64,000 bases of DNA, taken from the NCBI GenBank assembly GCA_965197795.1, contig OZ240228.1, positions 248,001-312,000 on the forward strand. Reading direction: 5' to 3'. This stretch comes from WHTK01 sp965197795. Lineage in GTDB: Bacteria; Chloroflexota; Dehalococcoidia; DSTF01; WHTK01. This document shows positions 52,381 to 61,542 of the stretch, piece after piece; the stretch's first letter is position 1, and every line of letters starts with the position of its first letter. The notes beneath the pieces are model-generated. The model worked only from the letters and a program-made list of their open reading frames with translations. It was not told where the DNA came from and made no database searches. Both the position numbers and the translations under genes were made by a program.

Positions 52381-53099
52381 ATGAGTCAGGCCGAAGATCT
52401 GGTTGCCGCCTACCGCATCCTGGCGGAGTTTGGCGTGATCGATGCCTACGGGCACGTCAGCGTGCGGTCGGAGCGCGACCCGAACCGCTATTGCTGTCTC
52501 GTTCGCTGGCGCCGGAGCTGGTGACCGAAGCTGACATCCTGGAGTACGACCTCGACAGCAACCCGATGGACGAGCGGGGCCACGATTCGGTACGCGAGCG
52601 TTTCGTCCACGGCGAGGTGTACAAGTCGCGGCCCGACGTGATGGCGGTGGTGCACAACCACTCGCCGACCGTGGTGCCGTTCAGCGTGACGCAGGTCCAA
52701 CTGCGGCCGATCTTTCACATGGCAGCGTTCGTCGGGCTGGGCGTCCCGTTGTTTGAGATACGCGACTTCGAAAAGGGGACCGACCTGCTGGTCAAGAGTC
52801 CGAGTCTTGGGGCTGCACTGGCGGGCGTCCTGGCGGACAAGCCGGCGGCCTTGATGCGAGGTCACGGCGCCCTCGTCGTCGGCGAGAGCCTGCCTCGAGC
52901 GGTCGGGCGCAGCATCTACCTGGAGCAAAGCGCGCAGATGCAGCTGCAGGCGATTACGCTGGCCGGCTCGGAAGACAAGATTGCCTTCCTCGACGAGGCA
53001 GAGTCGGTCGCGGGATCGGCGCCACAGGATTACGGCAGGGCGTGGCCGATGTGGTGCGAGCGAGCGCTCGCCAGGCTTCGCGGCGAGGACGCCGGTTAG
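52381..53099 (+). CDS. Class II aldolase/adducin family protein (frameshifted)
   Basis: About 239 residues. The start MSQAEDLVAAYRILAEFG leads to YGHVSVR near residue 23. The break at TT 52491-52492 is repaired by one added T, giving RYLLSRSLAPELVTEADI, as the family has. The zinc ligands are VVHNHSP near residue 92 and RGHGALVVG near 158. Similar enzymes are fuculose-phosphate aldolases and 4-hydroxy-3-carboxy-type decarboxylating aldolases. AAGGGAG precedes the start. It is followed by a Gfo/Idh oxidoreductase 73 bases later on the same strand. Confidence 0.88.
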
Positions 53100-53172
53100 C
53101 CTGCGAGTCATCTTTTCGGTATGGAGTGCGATGTACGCCTGCTAGAGTTAGCCGTGTCTAGAGGAGGACGAG

Positions 53173-54219
53173 ATGCCAGATACAGTGCGCATTGGGCTGA
53201 TCGGTGCGGGAGGTTATACGAAAAGCCGCATGCTGCCGGGCTTCCAGAACGCGGCGAACTGTGAGGTCACGACTGTCGCTAACCGCCGCCGCGAGAACGC
53301 TGAGAAGGTCGCGGCACAGTTCAACATACCGAACGTGATGGACGACTGGCGCCAGGTCATCGAAAGCAGTGACGTCGACGCTGTGCTGATCGGCACTCCG
53401 CCGAGCACGCATCTGGAGATGACGCTGGCGGCGCTGGAAGCGGGCAAGCACGTCCTGTGTCAGACGCGCATCGCGACGACGGCGGACGACGCGCGCAAGA
53501 TGAAGGCGGCTGCCGATGCGGCCAAGCAGCGCGGGGTGCACAGCATGCTGGTCCCGCCGGGGCCGTTTTACCGCGGCCGCAGATTCGTCGAGCATCTCGT
53601 CGGGTCCGGCTATTTGGGGCGTGTAACACACGTGCAGGCGTTCAACATGAACGGCTCCATGGCGGACCCGGCGACGCCGCTCAGCGTGGGGCGCAACGAC
53701 CTCGAGCTGTACGGGCAGTACAACGCGGCGCAGCTTGGACTGATGTACGACGTGATGATTCCCTGGACGGGGCGCGCAACCCGGGTTTTGGGACATCGGG
53801 CCACCTTCGTTGAGGAGCGTCCCGAAACACCCGGCGGGCCGATGGCCAAGGCGCCATACCCGGAGGAGGTCACCGTAATCTCCGAGACCGAGAGCGGCGC
53901 CGTCATGCTGAACGTGCTGAATTGGGCGGCCCGATTTGGTGAGAGCCGGATCGAACTCTATGGAGACAAAGGGACCTTGGTCTACAAACAGCGCGGCGAT
54001 GTGCTGCTGGCCGCCCAGGACGGCGATGAGGCGCTAAAGAAGCTGCCGATCCCACCCGAACACGATAGCCCGTGGTTGGTCGAAGAGGAGTTCGTGCGGC
54101 TGGTCATCGGCGAAGCCGAAGAACCGAGCTTCACTTTCGATGACGGTATTCACAATATGGAATACCTGGAGGGGGCCTACCACTCCGCCATGCAGGGCGC
54201 ATGGGTTAATATCGTTTAG
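53173..54219 (+). CDS. Gfo/Idh/MocA family oxidoreductase
   Basis: The 348-residue protein has an N-terminal Rossmann domain (RIGLIGAGGYTKSRML near residue 5) and a C-terminal alpha/beta substrate domain. The usual EKP motif after the nucleotide domain (GKHVLCEKP) reads GKHVLCQTR, so the conserved Lys is replaced; a similar change occurs in some subgroups. GAGGAGGACGAG precedes ATG 53173. Likely acts on sugar acids, inositols or related diols. It lies between the aldolase and the KorAB pair on the same strand. Confidence 0.88.
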   Translation: MPDTVRIGLIGAGGYTKSRMLPGFQNAANCEVTTVANRRRENAEKVAAQFNIPNVMDDWRQVIESSDVDAVLIGTPPSTHLEMTLAALEAGKHVLCQTRIATTADDARKMKAAADAAKQRGVHSMLVPPGPFYRGRRFVEHLVGSGYLGRVTHVQAFNMNGSMADPATPLSVGRNDLELYGQYNAAQLGLMYDVMIPWTGRATRVLGHRATFVEERPETPGGPMAKAPYPEEVTVISETESGAVMLNVLNWAARFGESRIELYGDKGTLVYKQRGDVLLAAQDGDEALKKLPIPPEHDSPWLVEEEFVRLVIGEAEEPSFTFDDGIHNMEYLEGAYHSAMQGAWVNIV

Positions 54220-54366
54220 GATTTCAAGTGCCGAGTGGCCCCGTTTCAGCGATAGAGCATCTTTTCGCTAGGGCGTGGGTGCATTACACTTAATCTATAG
54301 CTGAGCGCGGCGGACAGATTCGCATTCGCAACCGCAGGGCTGATTTCCGGGACGGGAGAACGTTGA

Positions 54367-56223
54367 ATGGCGAGCATTCAGATATATGGTGCCGGTCGAG
54401 CGGGTGATGGTACAAACACGAACGTCCAGATCTTGACCCAGGCGCTGAAGGATATGGGCGCCTGGACCTTTTTCTGGCGCGATGAGGTGTATTCCAACAT
54501 CCAGACTCGCGACAGCGGATTCGGGATGCGCGCCTCTGACAAGCAGATCTTCGGACCGGACGACGAGTTCGAAATACTGGAGGCATTCGACGCAGGCGCG
54601 TACAGCGACGAGGCCGGAGAAGGGCGCATCCCGCCGATAACCCGGCTCAAGCAGGGTGGAGCCGTGATCTACGACTCCTCGCCTCGCCTCGACTACCCGA
54701 ACACCGGCCACGAAATCAAGATCGAGAACTTCCAGGACATCGTCGACCAGAAGCAACTGCGGACCTTCGGGCTGCCGATGGGCCAGATCGCCAAGGAAGA
54801 GTGCGACGGCCGTTACATCGTCCGCGGCACGATCGCGCTTGGCGCCATCGCACAGATGATCGGTATCGACCCAGACCCCATACTGCAGCGCTACGCCAAG
54901 AACTTCGGTGAGGGCACCGAGAACTACGAGCTGAACAAGAAGGCGCTGGAAATCGGCATCAACCACGCGAAGAGCGAGGGCTGGGACCTGCCGGACGTAC
55001 GCCTCGACGTGACGCCTATCGAGAACGACACGCGCCAGCTCATCCTCGGCAACTTCGCGGTTGCCATCGGCGCGATCGCCGCGGGATGCCGCGTCTACGC
55101 CGGCTACCCGATTACGCCTGCCTCCGAGGTTCTGGAGTACATGGCGGAGAGAATCAACCAGTTCGGCGGCGCGATGATTCAGGCCGACTCCGAAATGGCC
55201 GCGGCGCACCACGTCATCGGCTCTGCTCTGGCAGGCGCTCGTAGCATGACGGCGACCTCAGGCCCAGGCTTCGACCTGATGCAGGAGGCGATCTCGGCCA
55301 GCGGCGTTACGGAAACGCCGATGGTTATCGTCCTGTGTATGCGTGGCGGCCCCGGGACCGGCCTGCCGACTCGCCAGGGGCAGGAAGAGCTGAACGAAGC
55401 GATTTTCGGCAGCCATGGCGACATCGCCCGCATCGTACTGGCGGTGTCGGACCCGGAAGCCGGCTTCTACACCATGGAGCGCGTCTTTAACCTGGCGGAA
55501 CGCTACCAGTGCCCGGTGTTCCTCTTGATGGACCTGATGCTGGCGCAGTCGGAGTACACCGTGCCCGAGCTCGACCCTTCTGGCTTCGTCATCGACCGCG
55601 GCAAGCTGCTGACGACGGAGCAGTTCCGCGAGAGATACGGCGACAACCGCGACGGCAACGGCACGCGCTACAAGCGCTACGAGGTGACCGAAGACGGCAT
55701 CTCCTACCGCGCCGTGCCCGGCACGCCGGGGGTGAACAACTTCTACTCGAACACGAACGAACACACGGAGGACGGCTTCCTGACGGAGGAAGAAGTCGTA
55801 CGCCAGATCCAGATGGACAAGCGTTTCAAACAGCGCATGGAGCTGATCAAGGCCGAGCCGCAACTGCCACAGGCACACCTCCACGGCGACCAGAGCGCCA
55901 AGGTCGGATTCATCAGCTACGGCGGCACCATCGGGCCGATCGTCGAGGGTATCGAACGGATGGAGGCGATGGGCCTGAAAGGCAAGTTCATGGAGCTTCG
56001 CACCCTGTGGCCCTTCCCCGGCGAGCAGGTGAGAGACTTCGTCGACAGCTGTGACAAGGTATACGTTCCCGAATACTCGGCTGGAGCCCAGCTGCGCGGC
56101 CTGATCCAGCGGGAGGCCACCGGGCCGTCGCCCAAGCTTCAATCGCTGCTGCGCTACGACGGACGCAACATGACACCCGGCTGGATCGTCAGCCGGATCG
56201 AGGAGGCCAAAGTTGCCAACTGA
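54367..56223 (+). CDS. 2-oxoacid:ferredoxin oxidoreductase, fused gamma-alpha subunit (KorA/VorA type)
   Basis: The 618-residue protein fuses the gamma domain (about 1-190; start MASIQIYGAGRAGDGTNTNV) to the alpha subunit (about 220-618; AVAIGAIAAGCRVYAGYPITPASEVLEY and TSGPGFDLMQEAIS). The pyrimidine-binding and transketolase C-terminal regions are in order. It catalyses CoA-dependent decarboxylation of 2-oxoacids with reduction of ferredoxin, together with the beta subunit that overlaps its end by eleven bases. A GGGAG site precedes ATG 54367. Substrate may be 2-oxoglutarate or a branched or aromatic 2-oxoacid. Confidence 0.92.
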   Translation: MASIQIYGAGRAGDGTNTNVQILTQALKDMGAWTFFWRDEVYSNIQTRDSGFGMRASDKQIFGPDDEFEILEAFDAGAYSDEAGEGRIPPITRLKQGGAVIYDSSPRLDYPNTGHEIKIENFQDIVDQKQLRTFGLPMGQIAKEECDGRYIVRGTIALGAIAQMIGIDPDPILQRYAKNFGEGTENYELNKKALEIGINHAKSEGWDLPDVRLDVTPIENDTRQLILGNFAVAIGAIAAGCRVYAGYPITPASEVLEYMAERINQFGGAMIQADSEMAAAHHVIGSALAGARSMTATSGPGFDLMQEAISASGVTETPMVIVLCMRGGPGTGLPTRQGQEELNEAIFGSHGDIARIVLAVSDPEAGFYTMERVFNLAERYQCPVFLLMDLMLAQSEYTVPELDPSGFVIDRGKLLTTEQFRERYGDNRDGNGTRYKRYEVTEDGISYRAVPGTPGVNNFYSNTNEHTEDGFLTEEEVVRQIQMDKRFKQRMELIKAEPQLPQAHLHGDQSAKVGFISYGGTIGPIVEGIERMEAMGLKGKFMELRTLWPFPGEQVRDFVDSCDKVYVPEYSAGAQLRGLIQREATGPSPKLQSLLRYDGRNMTPGWIVSRIEEAKVAN

Positions 56224-57217
56224 AGACATCACGATCACGCCGATCAAGCGGTCTGACATCACGGGCGAGAGCGCTTGGTGGTGCCTCGGCTGCGGCGACT
56301 TCGGTGTCAACTCCGCCGTCCAGCAGGTGATCATGTCGCTGGTCAACGAGGGCGGGGTGCCGCTGGAGAACATGTTCGCGCTTTCAGGTATCGGCTGCTC
56401 CAGCAAAGAGCCCGATATGCTGCGCGTTAACGCGTACCAGGGCCAGCACGGACGCTCTCTGCCGGTGGCTATCGGCGTCGCAATCGCCAACCCGGCGCTC
56501 AAGGTGCTCGATTTCGGCGGCGACGGCGACACGTACGCGATCGGCATGGAGCATTTCATGCACTCGGTGATCCGCAACGTGAACGTGACGCTGATCATCA
56601 TGAACAACCAGGTATACGGTCTGACCAAGGGCCAGGCGTCGCCGACAGCGCACGGCGGCCTGCGCACGATCTCGACTCCCGAGGGCAAGAAGGGCCGGCC
56701 GGTGAACCCGTTGCGTCTGGCCATCGCCGGCGGCGCGGCGTTCGTCGGGCGCGGCGTTTCGTGGCAGCGCAACGAACTGGTCGACCTGATCCTGAAGGCG
56801 GTCAACACCAACGGCTTCAGCCTGGTCGACGTGTTTTCGCCCTGCGTCACCTACCATCGCGAGCCGGGATACCGCGGCTCCGGTCCGATCTTCGACTGGT
56901 ACCGCGAGAACTACGTGCTCGACATCAAAGATGCTTGGCAGACGATGCGTAACGAGGTCTTCAGCCCGGCCGAAGCGGCGCAGCTGCCGGAGGAGTACGA
57001 CCCCTCGAGCCCTGAGGCCGCGCTGAACGGCCTGCGCCTGATCGCGGAGGCGGCGAAGCTGGGACGCGAGGTCACGGGCCTGCTGCTGCAGGACGAGTCG
57101 AACCCCAGCATGGCTGAGAACCTCGGCGTCTCGGCAGACCACGCCCCCGTGTTCTGCGACATCGACGTCAACAACAACCTCGAGGGTTACAAGGCGCTTC
57201 TCGCCGAGCTGCGGTAA
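56213..57217 (+). CDS. 2-oxoacid:ferredoxin oxidoreductase, beta subunit (KorB type)
   Basis: The 334-residue subunit has CLGCGDFGVNSAVQQ near residue 24 and SGIGCSSKEPDM near 61, carrying cluster Cys ligands, and the thiamine diphosphate motif GGDGDTYAIGMEHFMHS near 102 with NNQVYGLTKGQASPT near 130. TTG 56213 follows GAGGAGG within the end of the alpha gene. The C-terminal 90 residues include a further Asn/Asp-rich tail. A shared terminator follows. Confidence 0.93.
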   Translation: MPTEDITITPIKRSDITGESAWWCLGCGDFGVNSAVQQVIMSLVNEGGVPLENMFALSGIGCSSKEPDMLRVNAYQGQHGRSLPVAIGVAIANPALKVLDFGGDGDTYAIGMEHFMHSVIRNVNVTLIIMNNQVYGLTKGQASPTAHGGLRTISTPEGKKGRPVNPLRLAIAGGAAFVGRGVSWQRNELVDLILKAVNTNGFSLVDVFSPCVTYHREPGYRGSGPIFDWYRENYVLDIKDAWQTMRNEVFSPAEAAQLPEEYDPSSPEAALNGLRLIAEAAKLGREVTGLLLQDESNPSMAENLGVSADHAPVFCDIDVNNNLEGYKALLAELR

Positions 57218-57236
57218 GCCTTAGCACGAGACGCAA

Positions 57237-57266
57237 AAAGAGAGCGGCCCACGGGCCGCTCTCTTT
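57237..57266. terminator. Bidirectional intrinsic terminator between KorB and alcohol dehydrogenase genes
   Basis: AAAGAGAGCGGCC (57237-57249) pairs with GGCCGCTCTCTTT (57254-57266). On the plus strand it is followed by GGTTTTA, on the minus strand by TTGCGT after TTT. It serves both convergent genes. Confidence 0.9.
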
Positions 57267-57285
57267 GGTTTTAGGCTCCTGCTGA

Positions 57286-58407
57286 TTACGGCGTGACGAT
57301 TGCCCGCGTTACGGCGCTGCCACCTTCGCGGCCGAGCCATTCGGCGGTCTCGAAGGCTTCGGTGATCTGCTCGAGAGGGAAGGCGTGCGAGATGACCTTG
57401 GTCAGCGGGTACTTGTCCTTCGTGCGCTCCAGGAAGTCGATCGCGTTGGGGATGATCCAGGGGTCGTAGTGCTGGATGGCGTTGAAGCGTATCTGGTTCT
57501 GCACCAGCTTTTGCACGTCGAGGTGGGCGATGCTGCCGGACGAGATGTGACCCACCTCGAGGTAGGTGCCACGCATGCGGCACATCTGCACGCCCTCCTC
57601 GACCGCCGCCGGGAAGCCGACGAGCTCGATGACGATGTCGGCGCCGATGCCGTCCGTCAGCTCGAAGACGCGGTCGACGCGTGACTGCGGCGTCTGGTAC
57701 TCGTTGAGGTTGATCGTGTCGGTGGCGCCGCACCGGCGCGCGAGATCGAGGCGCGGCTCCTGGCCGTCGATGACGATGACCTTGTTGGCGCCCATCTCCG
57801 CCGCGACTGCCGTGGCGTTGACGCCAAGACCGCCGGCGCCCTGGATCACCACGTTGTCGCCGAAGCGAGGCCTGGCGATGTGGAACGCCTCCATGACCTG
57901 AGCCAGGGCGCAGTTAACCGGCGCGGCTGCGGCGTCGTCGATGTCGTCAGGCAGCTTGAAAAGGAACTGCGGGCTGCGCAGGTAGTAGTACTGCGCGAAG
58001 CCGCCGTTGCAGACGGGCCATTCGTTGAGGGGCTTGCGGCCGACGCGGAACTTGCAGGCGCCCATCTCACCGCGGATGCAGTTGTAGCAGCGCATGCAGG
58101 GGAAGAAGTAAGCGAAAGCGACGCGGTCGCCCTCCTTGAGCGGGTGGCGCAGCGAGTCGGTGGTGATGCGGTTGCCGAGGCCGGCTATGGTGCCCATCAT
58201 CTCATGGCCGAAGACGAAGGGATCGCGCGGTCCGTCCTCGGGCTTGACGCCGTCGCCGCGCCAGATGTGCAGGTCGGAGCCACAAACGCTGGTGGCCTGG
58301 ACGCGGATGCTGACGCCGTCGGGCTCGATCTCAGGCAGCGGCAGCTCGCGAATCTCCCAGCGCTTGCCCTCGTCGTGCCAGACCGCCGATAGTCCCGTAT
58401 TTGCCAT
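57286..58407 (-). CDS. Zinc-containing alcohol dehydrogenase
   Basis: The 373-residue MDR enzyme has the catalytic zinc site CGSDLHIWRGD near residue 38 and GHEMMGTIAGLG near 67, structural-zinc-type Cys residues CMRCYNCIRGEMGAC near 100 and the NAD loop GAGGLGVNATAVAAEMGA near 190. It resembles sorbitol/threonine dehydrogenase and hydroxymethyl oxidising enzymes. ATG 58407 follows AAAGGGGGCAGGCA. Substrate unknown; may oxidise an aliphatic or aryl alcohol. Confidence 0.93.
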   Translation of the reverse strand: MANTGLSAVWHDEGKRWEIRELPLPEIEPDGVSIRVQATSVCGSDLHIWRGDGVKPEDGPRDPFVFGHEMMGTIAGLGNRITTDSLRHPLKEGDRVAFAYFFPCMRCYNCIRGEMGACKFRVGRKPLNEWPVCNGGFAQYYYLRSPQFLFKLPDDIDDAAAAPVNCALAQVMEAFHIARPRFGDNVVIQGAGGLGVNATAVAAEMGANKVIVIDGQEPRLDLARRCGATDTINLNEYQTPQSRVDRVFELTDGIGADIVIELVGFPAAVEEGVQMCRMRGTYLEVGHISSGSIAHLDVQKLVQNQIRFNAIQHYDPWIIPNAIDFLERTKDKYPLTKVISHAFPLEQITEAFETAEWLGREGGSAVTRAIVTP

Positions 58408-58485
58408 TGCCTGCCCCCTTTCGAGTGTGGCCGCATTATGCGCCTCGTGGGGGTAGGGAGGTAAGGCGTTTAGCTGCGACCGAGA

Positions 58486-59771
58486 TCATCGGGCTCTGAC
58501 CGTATCCGCAGCCAATCGTGGAGGCCGCGGTCTGACGAGGAAAAAGCAGCAGGCGCACAGCCACCACGCGGAAGTCATCGCTAGCACGCTCAGCGTGTAA
58601 CCGCAGGAGAAGTCGGCCAGACCGGCGACATAGAGCGGGCTTACAGCCTGCGTCAGCGTGATCAGAGGTCTGGTGATCCCGCCGATGGCGCCAAGGTGTG
58701 CCCGCCCGAAGTACGCCGCCCAGACGACCTCGTTTAGCCCCACCCAGCCGCCGATTCCCAGGCCCGTCACTGCGCCGGCAACCAGTGCGCTGTTGCCGGG
58801 AAATACTAGCAGTAGCGGTAGCATCGTGCGGTGTAAACGGACACGAGTAGGAGCGACATTCGGATGTGCAGTTTGTTGGCCACGTAGCCCCACAGAAAGC
58901 GGCTCATGAAGCTCGTGAGGCCGTAGGCGCTGAACGCGGCGGCCGCCATAGATGATGAGAACCCCTGGTCAACGTATATCTGCACCAGATGCACCGGGTA
59001 AGCCGGCAGTGACAAGAAGGCGAACGCCACTGCCAGGATGAGAAGCCAAAATGTGGACGTCCGTATGACCTGACCTGCGGTCAGGCTCGTGTCAGCGGGT
59101 GATGGACGCCCCGAAGCGAGGTCGGTGCTTTTCCCGTCGCCGTCAGGGTTGAGGCCGATGTCCTCCGGCCGCGTCTTGAGAAGCAGTGCCGGAAGTATCG
59201 TGAGGAGGGCGGTCATCCCGCCGAGGGCGATCCAGACGGAGCGCCAGCCAAATGAATCCGCCACCACGTTGATTATCAGCGGCAGGACGAACGCTCCGAG
59301 TCCAGTACCCATCGTCGAGGTTGCAACCGCGCGGGCGCGTCTGCGCACGAACCATTTCGGCACGAGCGTACCAATCAGCAGCGCACTCGGGCCCGTGCCG
59401 AGGAGGCCGCCGACCCGGCCGAAGACGACGAAGAACTGCCAAGGTTGCTCGACGAACGCCACCAGCACCAGGGCCAGGGACGCGGCGGACCCGCTCACGA
59501 CGACGAGGATTCTGGCGCGGCCCGATACATCCAACCAACGACCGATCAGGAGCGCCCCGATGGCTCCGCCTAGCATCCTTGCGGTTATGCCGGCAAAGAT
59601 CGTCGACCGGCTCCAGCCGAGGTCGTCCTGCATAGGGACGGAGAGGACTCCTGTGCTCCAGAGCGGCGCGTTGCCGGCGAACGTCTGGAGGAAGACCACG
59701 GCGACAATGACGTAGCCGTAGAAGAAGGGCAGTCGGGCCTGCCAGGGAGGGCTCTGGCCGTGAAGTGTCAC
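58486..59771 (-). CDS. MFS transporter, OFA-like (frameshifted)
   Basis: About 428 residues: PFFYGYVIVAVVFLQTFAGN-type N-terminus (FFYGYVIVAVVF), QDDLGWSRSTIFAGITARM near residue 50, and motif A-like GRWLDVSGRARIL. The break near 58828 (CC in the ACCGCACGATG stretch) is repaired by one added C, joining SLLLVSVYTRT to MLPLLLVFPGNSAL. Two more helices follow. Start is GTG 59771. The gene is divergent from the MerR regulator, with a dyad in the 117-base gap; it probably imports the substrate of the downstream operon. Confidence 0.88.
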
Positions 59772-59851
59772 AAGAAGACACTCGAAAATGCACGCACGGC
59801 GGGTTCGGAACTCGAGACGCTCTCTTTACGCTTCACCGTGTTACGCTAAAG

Positions 59852-59868
59852 CTTGAAGTAACTTAAAG
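59852..59868. promoter_or_regulatory. Dyad operator of MerR type between divergent genes
   Basis: CTTGAAGT-A-ACTTAAAG is a near-perfect inverted repeat (one mismatch in eight) about 20 bases before the MerR start and about 80 bases before the divergent MFS start. MerR regulators bind such dyads in promoters with long spacers. The MerR gene right next to it is the likely binder, controlling itself and the transporter. Confidence 0.65.
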
Positions 59869-59888
59869 GTTAACGACCAGAGGTGGCG

Positions 59889-60317
59889 ATGAACATACAG
59901 GATGCGTCTCAGCTCAGCGGGCTAGCGCCAGCCACGATCCGTTTCTACGAACGCCGGGGCGTGTTACCAAGGCCACCGCGGCAGTCGAACGGCTATCGCA
60001 GCTACACGGCCGACCACGTCGTCATACTGAGGTTTGCCAACGGGCTGAGGCAGCTGGGTGTACCTCTAGCGGATGCGGGGCCGGTGCTGGCGTTGGCGCA
60101 CACTGGCGAGTACGGCCAGATTCGCCAGGGTCTTGTGGGAGCGCTCAGGGTCGCCCTAAACGAGACAGGGAAGCGACTGGACGATCTGGTTCGCGTCCAA
60201 GATCATCTGGTGCTCTTACTCAATGGGCTGGAGACCGTGAAACCGGCTGACGTGATCGTGCCCGGTGTCACTCCCTGTCGGTGCGTCCAGCTCGTCAGTG
60301 GCGCGGTTAGCGGCTAG
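59889..60317 (+). CDS. MerR-family transcription regulator
   Basis: The 142-residue protein starts MNIQDASQLSGLAPATIRFYERRGVLP with the standard winged-helix, then QSNGYRSYTADHVVILRFANGLRQLG and a dimerisation helix (about 80-118). The C-terminus has VTPCRCVQLV, a CxC that in metal-sensing members (CueR-like, CxxxxC or CC) coordinates metal. ATG 59889 follows AGAGGTGGCG. Signals may be metal, thiol or an organic ligand of the adjacent operon. Confidence 0.9.
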   Translation: MNIQDASQLSGLAPATIRFYERRGVLPRPPRQSNGYRSYTADHVVILRFANGLRQLGVPLADAGPVLALAHTGEYGQIRQGLVGALRVALNETGKRLDDLVRVQDHLVLLLNGLETVKPADVIVPGVTPCRCVQLVSGAVSG

Positions 60318-60436
60318 GCCGCTGCTCGAACCCCGGCGTGCTCGTTGGCGACCGCAGGCCTTGCAGCCGCGTCAGCAGGATTGACCAGAGCCGGCTCGCA
60401 GATAACATAGGGCGACTCTCATCGACAGGAGGCTTC

Positions 60437-60952
60437 ATGGCGCAAGAGGGCTGGTCGAAGGCGATCGCCGACGCGTTGCGGCGCAGCGATATCCGCACCT
60501 ACGCGACGGTGCCGGACTTTATCGTGTCGCACGTGCTGGAGCACCTCTGGGCCGACGACGAGTGCAAGGTGATCACGGTAACGCGCGAGGAAGAGGGCCT
60601 CGGTCTGCTCTCCGGCGCCTACCTGGCGGGCCAGCGTGGTTGCCTGTTGATGCAGAACTCGGGGCTCGGTAACTGCGTTAACGCGATCGCGTCGCTGAAC
60701 GTGGCGTCGCAGATACCGGTCGTTATGGTGATTAGCCATCGCGGCGACCTCGGCGAGTACAACGCGGCGCAGGTGCCGATGGGGCAGGCGGCGGAGCGCG
60801 TGCTGGAGGCGCTGGCGGTCCGCACCCTGCAACCGCATACGGTTGAGGAGTTCGAGGCGGCGGCGGACGGACTGATCAAGCTGGCGTACACGCGCTCGAT
60901 GCCGGTGGCGTTCCTGCTGCCGAACGACCTGACGGGAGGTCGCTACTCGTGA
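60437..60952 (+). CDS. Thiamine-diphosphate decarboxylase, alpha subunit (sulfopyruvate/phosphonopyruvate decarboxylase-like)
   Basis: The 171-residue protein is the pyrimidine-binding (PYR) half of a TPP enzyme. TVTREEEGLGLLSGAYLAG near residue 46 contains the cofactor-activating Glu, followed by MQNSGLGNCVNAIASL near 72. Length and split match ComD. CAGGAGGCTTC precedes ATG 60437. The beta half follows with a GTGA overlap. Two-subunit ComDE-type enzymes decarboxylate sulfopyruvate; phosphonopyruvate decarboxylases are related single-chain enzymes. Which substrate is used here is unknown. Confidence 0.88.
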   Translation: MAQEGWSKAIADALRRSDIRTYATVPDFIVSHVLEHLWADDECKVITVTREEEGLGLLSGAYLAGQRGCLLMQNSGLGNCVNAIASLNVASQIPVVMVISHRGDLGEYNAAQVPMGQAAERVLEALAVRTLQPHTVEEFEAAADGLIKLAYTRSMPVAFLLPNDLTGGRYS

Positions 60953-61542
60953 AGCGCGACGCCTGTACGCGGCTGCTGGCCGAGAAGCTGACCGATGAGG
61001 TCGTGGTAACGAACCTGGGGCAAGCGACGCTGGACATGCAGCAGATCGCCGACCGGCCGCTGAACTTCTACACGTTCGGCTCGATGGGGCAGTGCTCGGC
61101 GATCGCGATGGGCGTGGCCCTGTCGAGGCCGGATGCGCGCGTGGTCTCGCTGGACGGCGACGGCTCGATGCTGATGAACCTGGGGCAGCTGTGCACCGTG
61201 GCGAACACGGCGCCGGCGAACCTGGCGATCGTCGTGTGGGACAACGAGGTGCATCAGACGACGGGCGGCCAACCAACGGCGACGTCGATGCGCAGCAGCC
61301 TGGCCGGCGTGGCGCGTGGCGCCGGCATCGAGAAGGTGATCGAGCCGCGGAACGAGGAAGAATTAGCCACGGCGTTCGACCGCATCCTCAGCGAGGAGGG
61401 GCCGTTCTTCGTGCTGGTGAAGGTCGATGCCGGCCCGGCGACGGGATCGATGCAGCGAGACCTGATGGGCTACAAGATCCGGTTTATGCAGGCGCTACGG
61501 GAGCTGCCGGTGGACCGTCCGATGGCGCTCATTGCTCGATGA
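60949..61542 (+). CDS. Thiamine-diphosphate decarboxylase, beta subunit (ComE-like)
   Basis: The 197-residue protein is the PP-binding half: FYTFGSMGQCSAIAMGVAL near residue 38, and the TPP/Mg motif SLDGDGSMLMNLGQLCTVAN near 63, ending with the Asp/Asn pair in VVWDNEVHQTTGG near 90. GTG 60949 overlaps the alpha stop, and ATGA overlaps couple it to TcuA. It forms the active site together with the alpha subunit. Confidence 0.88.
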   Translation: MKRDACTRLLAEKLTDEVVVTNLGQATLDMQQIADRPLNFYTFGSMGQCSAIAMGVALSRPDARVVSLDGDGSMLMNLGQLCTVANTAPANLAIVVWDNEVHQTTGGQPTATSMRSSLAGVARGAGIEKVIEPRNEEELATAFDRILSEEGPFFVLVKVDAGPATGSMQRDLMGYKIRFMQALRELPVDRPMALIAR

